Assembly: GCA_039090855.1 (NCBI GenBank) | Contig: CM077024.1 | Location: forward strand, 61,217,594 to 61,281,593 | DNA: 64,000 nt | Reading direction: 5' to 3' | Source: Macrothele yani | Lineage: Eukaryota > Arthropoda > Arachnida > Araneae > Macrothelidae | Shown: piece by piece, positions 41,330-52,480 of the stretch | How positions within the stretch are numbered: the stretch's first letter is position 1 | How the letters are laid out: the number at the start of each line of letters is the position of its first letter | The notes under the pieces: generated by a model | Database searches by the model: none | Told to the model about the DNA's origin: nothing | The model's input: the letters and a program-made list of their open reading frames with translations, nothing else | Translations under genes and position numbers: made by a program

Positions 41330-42750
41330 CGTTCAATGTACGCCCGTCCGCTGCTAATGACAGCTTGCCAGCGATAAGGTATGTCCTGGATGCTCCACAG
41401 TACGCCATCTTTGTTCAGCTGTCGTATAATTTGCGCCACGTTCAATGATAGTTTGTCCAGCGATTCGTAGCGAATGCCACGGAGCCGATTTTTTAACTTT
41501 GGGAAAAGAACAAATTCGGGTGGACTGAAATCAGGGTTGTGTGGTGGATGGGATCATGTTTCCCAGCCATATTACGACAAACGTCCCCGTACCGTCGCTG
41601 CACTCTGACACAATTCGTTGTCATGCAGCAAGATCGCTCCACTTCCAACAAGCTGAAGCGATTTTGACGAATTTTCGGTCTCAACTTTGTCTTCAGAAAG
41701 TCACGATAATACCGTGCGTTGACAGTTTGCCATACCAGCCAAAGATCTGAGATCACAACGCCCTGGGCATCGTATGCAAAAATCATCATTTGCTTCCCTT
41801 CGGATGGTTCTCAACGACACTTTGAAGGGCGTGGGGTAACTTTGATGCCTCCATTCCACTTATTGTAACTTCAGTTCCGACTCAAAATCACGGGTTCAAG
41901 TCTCATCAATGGCGATAATTCTGTTCAGGAAGGTGTCGAACTCCTTTTTAGAACCTGTGGAGGTGATCCTGCGCGATGCTCACTCTGGTTGGATTTCTGC
42001 TCAGGAGTGAGTTGATGGGGCACCCAGGGCGCGGCGATTTTTCTTTTTCCCAGTGAGTCGGTCAAAATCCGGTGAATGGACATGGTGGACAAATTTCCTG
42101 ATGAGCAACCTCCTCGACTGTCAAGCGCCGATTCTCTTCGAAAAGCGTTGCAACAATGGTGACAGATGTTTTGAAGATAACAATCCTGTTTTTTGGAGTA
42201 AATATGACAAGGATGGTAAGTCAGATAACACCCTAAAACTTGAAAATTTTGTCGTGCTGGAACGGGAATCGAAACCGCGTCTCCCAGATAGCGCCCGGGC
42301 ATGCTAACCACTACACCACCCAGAACGACCGAGTCTCAAGTTTTCGATTAATTTGAATATAACATATATTCAATATCTGGGAGACACGGAATCGATTCCC
42401 GCTCTAGTACGACGACATTTTCAAGTTTCCAGATGTTATCTGACTTATCATCCTTCTCATATTTACACCAAAAAACGGATTGTCATCTTCAAAATTTGTA
42501 TTATATAGTGTAATCCCGTATTCCAATCATGACAAAGGATCTTTTTGTCGCCGTTTGAGCTCGGTCTGAGCGGTGATCATCTTCGATACAGCTTCGACCC
42601 TCCAGAAAGCGCGATGCCCAGCGATAAATTGTGCTTCGATCAAGAGTTCCTTCCCCACAAACTTCTTGCAAGGCAGCGTGGATCTGTGTCGGAAAATTTT
42701 CCCCGCAGAGTTTCAATTTTCACGTACGAGCGCTGGTCTAACGCTGTGAC
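41330..42750 (-). pseudogene. mariner-like transposase, broken
   Basis: The N-terminal frame at 42501-42716 reads MKLCGENFPTQIHAAL and STIYRWASRFLEGR, a mariner helix-turn-helix. After the SINE dimer come IIAIDET (first catalytic Asp), MIFAYDAQGVV, QTVNARYYRDFL, LLHDNELCQSAATV (second Asp) and a degraded HPPHNPDFSPPEF (third Asp). The C-terminus is LRGIRYESLDKL...GRAYIERQ. Multiple frameshifts are present. Confidence 0.85.
42168..42530. mobile_element. SINE family 2, head-to-head inverted dimer
   Basis: The left half is a reverse-oriented SINE whose tRNA-like head reads GGTGTAGTGGTTAGCAT and CGGTTTCGATTCCCG on the minus strand (~42255-42330). The right half (42375-42530) is a plus-oriented copy starting in the middle of the head. 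AATTTGAATATAACATATAT separates them. The ends carry the same TTTTTTGG.GTAAATATGA word in opposite orientation. Confidence 0.78.
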
Positions 42751-42940
42751 TTGACCTGAGGAGCTGCACGTTCCCTATTTCCAAGCAGTCCCAAGTCCAC
42801 ACAGCAAATGGTAGCGCGTCGTTCTGACACCACTGAGTTGCTCAGAGTCTGACTTTGATAGGACGCAATCATTTTCCCGACTGGGTCATCCACTTCCGTT
42901 TTAGATTAACGTGTATAGAACTTTTGTTATGACTATCGTA

Positions 42941-43028
42941 GTTGCAAAGATATGGTGTCCACAGAAGCGGACGGACGGACGGGCATAATGATAAGCACCT
43001 ATGTTATCCCCCAAAAGACGTGCTAATA
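42941..43028 (-). repeat. HOR element copy 5, right terminus
   Basis: GTTGCAAAGATATGGTGTCC, GGACGGACGGACGG and AAAAGACGTGCTAA are the conserved E-end terminus, separated from 41250 by the mariner. Confidence 0.85.
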
Positions 43029-44149
43029 GGAGAACTTTCTGCTTCTTTTGCATTTATTTTGAGCCTACCGCAATTTTCCGTTAGGGAAATTCCCGTAAAA
43101 CGGTTTATTTGGTATGCCCATGAAAATTTCGCTAAAATATGAATAATTAGTTCACGTTAAAAAACAAATCGTGTTCTTCAATTTAAGCGCTTGCAAAGAT
43201 TAAGAATGCCTTTACTCAGAAAGTTTAACTTAATAAATTTGGCGATTTCTGGAAAGGTGTGTTTCTCTCGTGCTTCAAATCCATCATCGTATCTAGTTGT
43301 AGCATTTAGTATTGAAAATCAGCACTTGGAAGTATCTTCAGCATACAAAAAAAAGTCATAGAAAGTGAAAAGGCGTGGAACAGTTCCCAGCAAAGCAACA
43401 GAAATTTTCAAAAAAAAAAAAAAAAAATTAACAAACTAGTTTCGATTCAGGAACTGTCGAGGATTCATTCAGGTGGTGATAATATTTAAAGGATTTCTGC
43501 CAGCAAGTGACTAAGCTTGTTCTTTCGATATATTCCAGTTTGTTTATTCGTTCAACCATGTTTTCACGGTCTGTTTGAACCGGGTTGCTCCGATCGTATT
43601 TCCTCACCGCAATATAAGAGCCATATTTACTGGTGGGGTTTCTTTTTCTCTATCTTTTTCCTGCTGGTACTTCTCCGGTAAAGTAAACAATCGTGTGAGA
43701 TGGAGTAGCTGGGCAAGATTCACTGGTCCAGATATTTTCTCTGCCTTGTTTGTGCAGAGAATTCGCTAAACCCCGCAAACACAGGAAAGGAAGAATTCGG
43801 AGCGTGAGGTGGTCGATGAAGGGAAAAAAATAAATAAAACATAGCTGATCACGGAAAACCTGGGGTAAAATATATCTTTTCCACTTTTCTTGTGACCATA
43901 AGCCGAGGAAGTATGCAGCAGGATAATTTACATGACAATTCAGAATAACGAAATGTCCTGCAATGCTCCTCTGGACAGTTCTTTACTTTTCCGAAACCAC
44001 GTACTTGAAACTAGTTAATACCCAACTGGTCATCCGGCTAGCTTTTCTCAAAAGATTTTGCCAGTTGAGCAGTAATTTCAGGTAGTCCTAAAACAACATC
44101 AGTAATATATCATGTGGATGGTTAAATATCCTGTGATGGTTATATTCAA
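43029..44149. other. No recognisable feature
   Basis: AT-rich, with a poly-A run at ~43411-43427. No gene or known repeat was recognised. Confidence 0.5.
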
Positions 44150-44330
44150 ATTAATCAGAAACTTGAGACTTGGTCGTTCTGGGTGGTGTTGTAGTTAGCA
44201 TACCCGGGTGCTCTGGGAGACGCGGACTCGATTTCCGCTCCAGGACAACGACATTTTCAAGTTTTCGGATATTATCTGACTTACCATCCTTGAAATATTT
44301 ACACCAAAAAACTGATTGTCATCTTCAAAG
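44150..44330 (+). mobile_element. tRNA-derived SINE family 2, single copy
   Basis: The only non-dimeric copy here. Its leader is AAACTTGAGACTTGGTCG; the tRNA-like head reads TGGGTGGTGTTGTAGTTAGC (A box, degraded) and GGACTCGATTTCCGC (B box, degraded). The body TTTTCAAGTTTTCGGATATT continues to TTTACACCAAAAAACTGATT and a tail. Confidence 0.75.
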
Positions 44331-44862
44331 TCAGCAATATAGCCGTCTTAGCACGATTAAAATTACATCCAGTGAATTAAAATAACTATGATAAAAGCAT
44401 TAGATTTTTCTGAATCTTTCACGGCCCATCCTCAGATGCGTACACAATGAACTGGATCATCGTGAGTGAAGTATTGCCTTTGGAACTTTGTGTTCATAAA
44501 GCAAAACCATGAACTCATTATTACGTGGTGTAATTTTAGCACACATTGCAAAGCACATAGTGACATTCTTGTGTTATCACTTGTCAGTTATCCGTATGTT
44601 TTCCTGTGAACACGATATTTTCCCACATAAGTCGGATCGGATAATTTGTTTTGCGTCAGTTAGTTCCAAACCCTCAAGTAGAGGAAAGGCTCTCTAATTT
44701 GGTTTATTTGGTTTACTTTTCGTAAGGTTCACTTGTTCCAACCAACCGTTTTTGAGCCCAGTTTCTTTAAACTGCAGATGGACAGCCTAATCTGCTGACG
44801 AAACAAGAAACTCCACGAGCAGCGGATATTACAGACCTTCCTGGAGCCATCGCAGTCAAGCA

Positions 44863-45090
44863 GTGACCAGGAGAGCGTCATTCTCACCCAGCTGAGTGAC
44901 CAGGAGAGCGTCATTCTCACCCAGCTGAGTGACCAGGAGAGCGTCATTCTCACCCAGCTGAGTGACCAGGAGAGCGTCATTCTTACCCAGCTGAGTGACC
45001 AGGAGAGCGTCATTCTCACCCAGATGAGTGACCAGGAGAGCGTCATTCTCACCCAGCTGAGTGACCAGGAGAGCGTCATTCTCACCCAGC
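44863..45090. repeat. 33-bp minisatellite, seven copies
   Basis: Unit GTGACCAGGAGAGCGTCATT plus CTCACCCAGCTGA. The period is a multiple of three, so two minus-strand frames stay open through it, giving LGENDALLVTQ or MTLSWSLSWVR repeats. Both frames being open points to a by-product of the repeat rather than a protein. Confidence 0.95.
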
Positions 45091-45594
45091 AGTTGCTCTC
45101 CTAAATTCGAGCGTGAGGAACAACTAGGACTCACTTAACTCCTATGAGGAATAATTTTTGTGTATTTTCTACTTTTCCATTATTCAAAATTCTGGCGTTA
45201 GGAGACGTCAGCTCATGTTTCTATGTGAAGAGCTTCATTCGATTTTAGAAGAATCCAAGTTTTTTATGGGATACTCTTCATTATCAAAACGGTACCAAAC
45301 TCATTTTCTTCTTTATGAAACGCACAGCTTTTTGGCAACCCCGCGTATAGTCATTCACGTCATATTCTATATCTCCTCTTCTAATTGTTCACTTTGACAA
45401 TCCCTTTTGCCTCTGATATCTTCTGCTATGAGAAACATTTTTTGCACATTTTTTTTATTTTCGTTTATTTTCGTTTCAGCTGCTAGTGAGAGTAAGTAGC
45501 TATTTCTATTTGTGAATATTTTATGGATTGTAGAAATGTGGCAAATTTTTTTGAAACCCCTTCCATTCACTATGAATATTTTAACTAACACGGC
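45091..45594. other. No recognisable feature
   Basis: AT-rich sequence; no gene seen. Confidence 0.45.
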
Positions 45595-45765
45595 GCATTT
45601 AAATTTACGCGAGTTTTTACCTAGGTGATGTAAACGTATGCCTTTTCTTCCTGAATTTTTAGGTTCTTAAAAATCCGCTTTTAAGTATTTGTTTCAATAC
45701 GGAAATGATTTAAAAGAAGTGCTCATTACAACCGAATATTCGGTATCACCTTTCTTGTTTATTTA
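45595..45765 (+). repeat. HOR element copy 6, terminal fragment
   Basis: Ends with AAAAGAAGTGCTCATTACAA and hairpin ACCGAATATTCGGT, the D-end terminus. Its hairpin is AT-for-AA altered but still paired. Confidence 0.75.
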
Positions 45766-46540
45766 AATGTTTCTGGCTGATAATTCAGTTTGTCTCATCT
45801 CTTGAGAAAATTAATTTGACTAGTATAACGAGTGGAAGCCCGAAAGCGTACTCTGAAACGTAGATGTCTCTAGGTAAATGCAGTGGTAATTAGCACGTAG
45901 CTCTAATGTTTTCATTTCATGATGCTCGGATTTCTTACGATATAGCTGAAAAAATGGAAATGATGTCACATAACTGAGGTCTAACATTTTGATAAATACG
46001 TCATCAAATAAAGAATGTCAAAGGACATTTTCCCTTAATTTCTATCCACGAAATAGGGCTCTGAGATTTCTTGGGTGTAGTTCATTTCCCCAACGACCAC
46101 CTTACCGAAAAGATCACTTTATCGGAAGTTCATTTAACTGAACAATTCATTTCAAAAAACAGTTACTGTACTTTTAAGTTCATTCCATTGAAGTGCCAGT
46201 TTGTCAAAAACAATTGTATTTTATTAAAAATGCATTGCAGTGCAGCGAAAATTTATATATATATATATATATATATATTTTTGCTGCAATTTCTGTTTAA
46301 AATAGATTATCTGAACTATAACTTCAAGCAAGGAGGCTACTTACGTTTAGTAGCTACAAAACTAGTTATTTAAGCTACTTGCGCTAAATTTATTATGAAT
46401 GTTTGGTGCGACTGTATTCTCAAGATAATTAATAAGACCGACACTTGTAAATAAACACATTGACCAAAATAATACGAATCTTTATTTACGAATAATAAAA
46501 TAATAAAATAATACGAATCTTTTGTATCGAGTAGGGTCAC
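45766..46540. other. No recognisable feature
   Basis: AT-rich, with a (TA)n microsatellite at ~46254-46277. Confidence 0.5.
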
Positions 46541-46559
46541 CTTCGCTGCAAATTACAGC

Positions 46560-46815
46560 AAGTGTGCGACGTGGATTGAATTTTACTTGGTGTTTGAGCT
46601 AGTTTTGAACATTCCTACAGCAAAGTATTCCTGCAACTCTGTCCATGTTGACGTAAGAGAATATAAACGTGGAAATGTGTGGAAAATGACGGACACATTT
46701 TTAATAGGATTGAGAGCGGGAGGAGGTTCTGGCGGCCAAGGGAGATGGCGAAAGTTCTCCTCGTGCTCATCAAACTATTTTCGCACAACTCTGGCACGAT
46801 GTGCTATGTACTGTC
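46560..46815 (-). pseudogene. Tc1-like transposase C-terminal fragment
   Basis: The minus strand reads RARVVRK, FDEHEENFRHLPWPPEP, then PALNPIKNV. This is the DD34E region, with the catalytic Glu of NPIEN changed to Lys. The frame continues with the C-terminal helices. Confidence 0.72.
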
Positions 46816-47275
46816 ATTAACAAAGTACCATGGCATGAAGTAAAAGAAAAGTGTAACATTTTAGGGTGCATGAGGTCTACCACAACACTCGTGGATCAGG
46901 AAAATATCAAGCCTAGCCAACATCTTGATCCCAGTGAATACATTGAAGTGGCAATGGGCTGGAAATATTGCTAGAGGAATTGAGATCATTATTTGATAGC
47001 CGTAATACTAGAATGGATGCTAAGAGACACTGCTTGGAATTCGAAAGCATGTCGGACTGAAGTGGAAAATGATTGCTCAAGACAGAGTGATGTGTGTTTT
47101 GGGAGATCTTCATCCAGCACTTGATTGATAATGGTTGGTGATGATACAGAGTGAATGACGTAGCGGAACATGTAGGAGAAGTAGGACCTTTGTAGTAGAC
47201 GTTCTGACTCGAAGGAGAACATCTAGCTTTGAACGATGCCCAGACTGAGATAAAAACATCTAGATCTGCAACAGT
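46816..47275. other. Unrecognised sequence between two Tc1 fragments
   Basis: Two overlapping minus-strand frames of 66 and 77 codons occur. I do not recognise them and would not call a gene. Confidence 0.4.
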
Positions 47276-47279
47276 GTGT

Positions 47280-47905
47280 CAGGAACAGAGGATTAATTTC
47301 TGTTGGAGACAACGTCAGAACTCATCAGAGCCCACGGTGTGTCGTACATTTTACCATGTGCATTATAACAAAAGAAGATGGTCCATGACCGATTGCTGAC
47401 TGATTCGAAAAAGATGTCCGCTAGGCGAATATCCCTAGTGTGCTCAAGGATAGCAGACCCAAAATGATTGGCAAAGGGTCATGTGGTCTGCAGAACTGCA
47501 TTTCCAGCTACATCATGCCAATGGGAAAATAGGAATTGAGAAACAATAGCATAAGAGTATGGATCTAACTTTCATGGTAATAACACTTCAAACTGGTGGA
47601 TACAGTGAAATGGTGTCAGCCATATTCTCATGACGGATGATTTGATTCTTGTAGAACCAGTTCTGAATGCCACGGCGTATTTAAATACTACAAAGTTTCA
47701 TCGAATTGTGGTGATAGATTCTTCCAACAAGAAAATTTACCACGGTATAATACTTAAACTGTCTCGGAGTTGTCTCTGGAACACGACGGAAACTTTTCCC
47801 CTGTTTATCGTCTATCTCATTCAGACCCAGCATTTGTGGGATGAAATCAAACGCGATTATGCATCTAGATCTATCACTATCCAATCAGTGTGAACTGCAA
47901 CACGT
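47280..47905 (+). pseudogene. Tc1-like transposase fragment
   Basis: Plus-strand frames contain VMWSAELHFQLHHANGKIGI (first catalytic region; the DE of SDES is altered), MVITLQTGGYSEMV, LILVEPVLNATAYLN and HLWDEIKRDYAS (third motif). The region around the second Asp is too decayed to read. Confidence 0.78.
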
Positions 47906-48329
47906 AATTCTGCATTGCACTAATAAACCAGTATTTTATTCGAACGTTGCCAAACCTTAGTCGAATCTATGCTGCTGTTCTTATGACTAAACAGGGTCAA
48001 ACACCGTATTGGGTAGATGGTTCTAACAAATGGGAAGCACGTGCATATTTATGCTGTGCGCGGAATAGTATTACAATAAAGTTCTAATAAATATCAGTAT
48101 CACAGTTTATTATCTAACTAAATAATAAGATAACATTAATGTTATCTAATTTGAAACCTCATGCGTAGGTGGTTCACATAGTTTCTTGATATTCATAAAT
48201 GAAATTTCCAAACCACTAACTTTTTGTGGCATTGTGAAGCTTATACCTTTGTTAGACATTACCAGATGGCGTAACAATATGAGTCACCCGTCTTTATTCT
48301 AGGCTGCGCCAAAGAAGTGAAGGCCACAC

Positions 48330-49376
48330 ACACATTCTAACATTCGCTATGGAGCTTGACAGATATGCTTGGCGGGCAATGATTTTCTACGACTTCAAAA
48401 GGTTTAACAGTAGTAGAATACTTTCAGATCTTGTTCCTAACTTTCTCTGACGTGGCCCCTTTGCATACCATCGTATTTAATTAGTGCGGTGAGTTAAATG
48501 TGGAAAGAATACCTTTCAAGATGACCCTCGAAGTGGAAGACCGAGCAAGTCGACTACTGATTTCAAGTTTTAAATATTTAAAGCTCTGGTGAAAGATGAT
48601 CCACGAATCACGCATCAAGAGATTTCCAACATTCTAAATACTAGTGCCGGAAGAGTGCATTCTATTTTTCGTGAAAATCTCTGACTGAGGAAGCGATGTG
48701 CTCGATGGATACCTTATCAGTGGACAGAGGAACAAAAGAAGATCCGAGTAAAATGATGCCATTTAATGAAAAACAAATTCAATGATGGCAAAGGAAGGAA
48801 CATCTGGGATGTCAAGTGGTGATTAATCATGGATTTACAAGTTTGAACCGAAGATAAAGTGGCAATCCATTACGAGGACATTCCGAGATAAATACACCCC
48901 ACCACAGTTCGTCGAGCAAGAAGTGTGGGCAAGAGCATGGTTGCCTCTTTTTTTGCCTGTGCTCTTATCATGTTGCCTCTGTTGTCCTGCAGGACCATAA
49001 AACTCTCACTGCTAACTGGTACGTTGATGTTTGTCCCCGAAAGTGTTGGAGAAGTGGCGGAAGAAGCGGCCAAAGAAAGGCACTTGAGGGACGATGGTCC
49101 ATCACGACAACACATAAGCCCACACTGCTGTGAAAACAATCTGGAAAGTCTTCGAATCCAGGTGCTACCCCATCCAGCAAATTCTACTGAACTGGCCCCA
49201 TGTGTCTTCTTTCTGTTCCAGAAGGTGTAACACTTCATGCATGGGACCAGGTTTTCAAGTCCTGACGAAGCGATGAAGACAATTACTGAGAAACTTAGCA
49301 GTCTCGATAAAGAAGAGCGGCATGTTACATTTCAGAACTGGTTTACGAGGATGGACAAGTGTTGTAACGTACCAGA
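48330..49376 (+). pseudogene. mariner-like transposase, broken
   Basis: The plus strand reads MELDRYAWRAMIFYDFKRF, then FQDDPRSGRPSKSTTD (the mariner linker), DDPRITHQEISNIL, MVHHDNT (second catalytic Asp), LPHPANSTELAPCVFFLFQK (third motif; SPD is STE here), HGTRFSSPDEAMKTI and RMDKC. Stops and frameshifts are frequent. Its 3' end is cut by the TRIM-family solo LTR at 49378. Confidence 0.85.
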
Positions 49377-49377
49377 A

Positions 49378-49545
49378 GATGTGACGTACCTGCCAGAAGG
49401 ACGCACACGACATAAAGGCAGATAGGAATCAGAATAAAACGTCAGCGTAGCTCAATTGGTAGAGCAACTTATTCCGGAATGAGGGGACCCGGGTTCGAAT
49501 CCCGGCGTAGACCAAAAATGACGGAGAAATTTATTTCGTTATAGT
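49378..49545 (+). mobile_element. TRIM-family solo LTR with tRNA-like sequence
   Basis: TGTGACGTACCTGCC at the left and ATTTATTTCGTTATA at the right, with no primer-binding site or internal sequence after it. The tRNA-like segment (49440-49513) keeps A box TAGCTCAATTGGTAGAGC, B box GGGTTCGAATCCCG and terminal CCA. Its anticodon-arm palindrome CTTATTCCGGAATGAG differs from the 21-kb copy by changes that keep pairing. Confidence 0.75.
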
Positions 49546-50905
49546 GTATACAAACTCATGAAGCTTGCTTTGAAAAATTATATAAGAAGAACTGACAATT
49601 TTGATTGACTAGAATTTTTCTATCCAGAAACTTTTCGAACCTCCCTCGTGCAAAAAAGAAAACTTTGTACGCTGTAGAATTCGAAGGTATCTTTCTTGTT
49701 TCTTCCTTTCTAAAAGGCATTGCTCTTTCTTCAGTCTTTACCATACGACGATTGTGCAAATCAACTGAACATAATTTACAAAAAAATGCAATATAATACG
49801 AGTGCATTATAAAGATTAGAAAATGGGTGATTCGTACAACATTACAGGTTACGTGATTTTTAAAATAACATGCTTATTAAGTAATTGGATTCTGTACAGC
49901 TGATGTATTTTTCTCATGTCGACTAAGAAGACATTTATCGATCTGAAGAAAAATCAGCGGTGAGTGTAACACGAAAAATAGGAAATGTTTGCAGCAGTTT
50001 CGTTACAAAGAAAGAAACTCCATCTGTAATTACATCTCTGTGTTACTTCGTTTTGGAGATTTCTCACCCTCTTGCTCTGTCACGTAGACACTTACTCGTT
50101 AGATAAAGCGCATTACGGAGAAAATAAATTACTCTTTTACTTTGATTAATTCACAGCAAAATCAGTTGTAAATTTAAGTAATCCATAAATAAGGTCACTT
50201 TAGAGATTATTTACATTTAAAAGCCTGTTAGATATACACAACCTATGCAAATAATACGTTATCACGCGTTGTGAAAGTGAAAGAATTTTGATGTTTTCAC
50301 AAAGCATGAGCCACAGTTTTAGAATAAAGTTTTGACAACATAACGCAATTCTTCGAAAGGCGCTTGAGCCTGTTTGGAAGCAACCAGATAAAATATCATT
50401 TAAAATTGACCATCCAGCAATGGCCATAACGTTCGCACTTCCTTCAAAAAACAAATGAGTCGCATTTTAAGTAGGCTACTGTTTTTCTGTCACTCTTTCT
50501 TCTTATCTTTCTCACTCTACCACTTTCTTCTCCACCCCTGTCTATCATTCTCTCACATAAATAGTTTTTATGGGAAGTATTTTTGCAAGAAATTAAATAA
50601 ACTGCTATTTTAAATAGTTTGCGGTAAATACTGTATTAGATACACAAAGACAATTACGTTGACACATCGAAACTACATTCACGCGTGACACTGACCGGTA
50701 ATACTCAGACTAACATCTGCACATCTGATCACACGAGTGTCAACAAATAAATTTTTTAACTGCTCATCATAAACGACCAAATGTATTACAATTTTCTACA
50801 CAATGTTGCGATTCTTCTACTTAGAGGTGTGAATATACTGGTACTTTAAAACTCTGTTAGATACACACAACTCATTCTCAATGCAAACTTTAATTAATCT
50901 TTCAG
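49546..50905. other. No recognisable feature
   Basis: AT-rich; short frames at 49556-49807 and 50200-50454 are not recognised. Confidence 0.5.
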
Positions 50906-50915
50906 TATTTTAATT

Positions 50916-51132
50916 GCGGCCCTGTTGGCGCAGTGATCTAAGCGCTGGCTTCTGTTCATTCGTCCGAGATGGGTCCGGGTTTGAATCCCGGTAAGGCATG
51001 GATGTTGTGTTTGTCTTACGGCGCTGGTTCTCTCCCTTCAATGGAACCAGTTACCATAAATTAGGAACGGGCGACTTCTTTTAGCCCACTGAGTTGCTTA
51101 CGGTGGTCGTTAAACCTCCAATAAAAAAAATA
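50916..51132 (+). mobile_element. tRNA-derived SINE, family 1
   Basis: A box TTGGCGCAGTG, B box GGGTTTGAATCC, body and A-tail. The direct repeat TATTTTAATT flanks it (50906-50915 and 51133-51142). Confidence 0.93.
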
Positions 51133-51485
51133 TATTTTAATTTACACAGGAATCATTAATTTACCAAGAGCATTGTCAGAAATCAAATTCCGAAATCGAG
51201 AATCTGCTAGAACAACTTCATGTAATCACTAAAACGGTCTCAAACAGCTTTCAGATCATTTCACAGATCATCCTTCCTATAAAATGGTTCAGAAGGAAGT
51301 CGGGTTCAAGTCGGGCCAGTACTTTAATCGTCACTTATAAGATTCAGGCCTTAACACCAGTTTTTCCCATAACTATTTTTCTTTGTTGAAGTTCAATTTT
51401 AGGAATTTAGAAATATGTCTTAAAACCCAGGGGTGATCACTGATGCACGCCTTGGATTAGTCAAGAACTGCTGAGAGAAATTAAC

Positions 51486-51691
51486 TACCGCCCCTGTGGC
51501 GCAGTGGTCTAACCGATGGCTTCTGAGCATTCGCGCGTGATGGGTTCGTGTTCGAATCCCGGTGAGGCATGGATGGTGTGTTTGTCTTACGGCCCTGGCT
51601 CTCTTCCTTTCCTAGAACCAGTGGCTCTAATTAGAGACAGGGGAGCCTATTGAGTGGCTCACGGTGGTCATTAAACCATCAATCGAAACAA
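51486..51691 (+). mobile_element. SINE family 1 in duplication unit 1
   Basis: A box TGTGGCGCAGTGG, B box GTGTTCGAATCCCGG, and a shorter body than other copies. AAATTAAC flanks both sides (51478-51485 and 51692-51699). Confidence 0.92.
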
Positions 51692-51816
51692 AAATTAACA
51701 ATCTTTCTGAAAACTGAGAATGGTATCACATGAGAAAGGAACTGAATAACTTATTGCAAAAAGAGCACCAACAGAAATCTGTGCAGCAAGAAAAGTAAAA
51801 GTATAATATCAGTTAC

Positions 51817-52008
51817 TTGGAGGATGTCACTACAAAAGAGGAAAGATTCCTTGAATTGACTCATTACATGATTTTACGACATGACGAAAGTTACACTGAT
51901 TTGTTATCATGGTGGACGTTAGATTCAAGCCAATGTCCACTGCTAGCTAGGGACACTAAAGGTGTTGTCTCAATCCCTACCTTATACAAGCATCGAAATA
52001 AATCTTAG
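51817..52008 (+). pseudogene. hAT dimerisation-domain fragment, unit 1
   Basis: A 63-codon frame contains LLSWWTLDSSQCPLLARDTK followed by VVSIPT. It resembles the hAT C-terminal dimerisation motif (WW..n...P.LA..A...LsIPa). Only this part is present. It differs from the Buster-like element near 2-4 kb. Confidence 0.65.
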
Positions 52009-52480
52009 AACTGCCGGAAGGATACTCGAAAAGAGAAGAACTAATTTGAATCCCTAGACAGCATTTTGTTTCTTATGACAATTTACTAAGGTGAATTTTA
52101 TGCTCAAATTAGATATTTCTGCACGATAATTCCCAAATCCATCTTCTCTTCATGTTATTCAAGACTATCATTTCCCATAAACTTGCGGAATTGACATGAC
52201 AAAGGAAAGTATGTCAACTGTAGTTTTTCTGTGGTGCAGTGGGCCCTCATTATACGTGGACAATGGAGCCCAAAAATGCAATGACGTAGGGTGAGCTGAA
52301 ATTTATCCGAGGCTAAATATTTTTAAAATTGTTCTCAACCTTCTTCCGTACGGTGAAATATAATTTCAGTGAATTGTGAGTATTCCAATAGCCACCTGCT
52401 GAAATCATACTTTACCACATATAATGAGGCAAATACTTTTTTGTGTATATGCAGTGCTGTATAACATCACAGCTATACTA

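Larger units (their letters stand above)
41251..42938 (-). mobile_element. mariner-like element inserted in HOR copy 5
   Basis: Terminal inverted repeats share TCCTAACAAAAGTTCT (left) and TCATAACAAAAGTTCT (right, reverse-complemented). TA flanks both ends (41249-41250 and 42939-42940). Removing the element restores HOR sequence across the junction (...GACTAATA|GTTGCAAAGATAT...). It contains an inverted SINE dimer at ~42168-42530. Confidence 0.92.
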
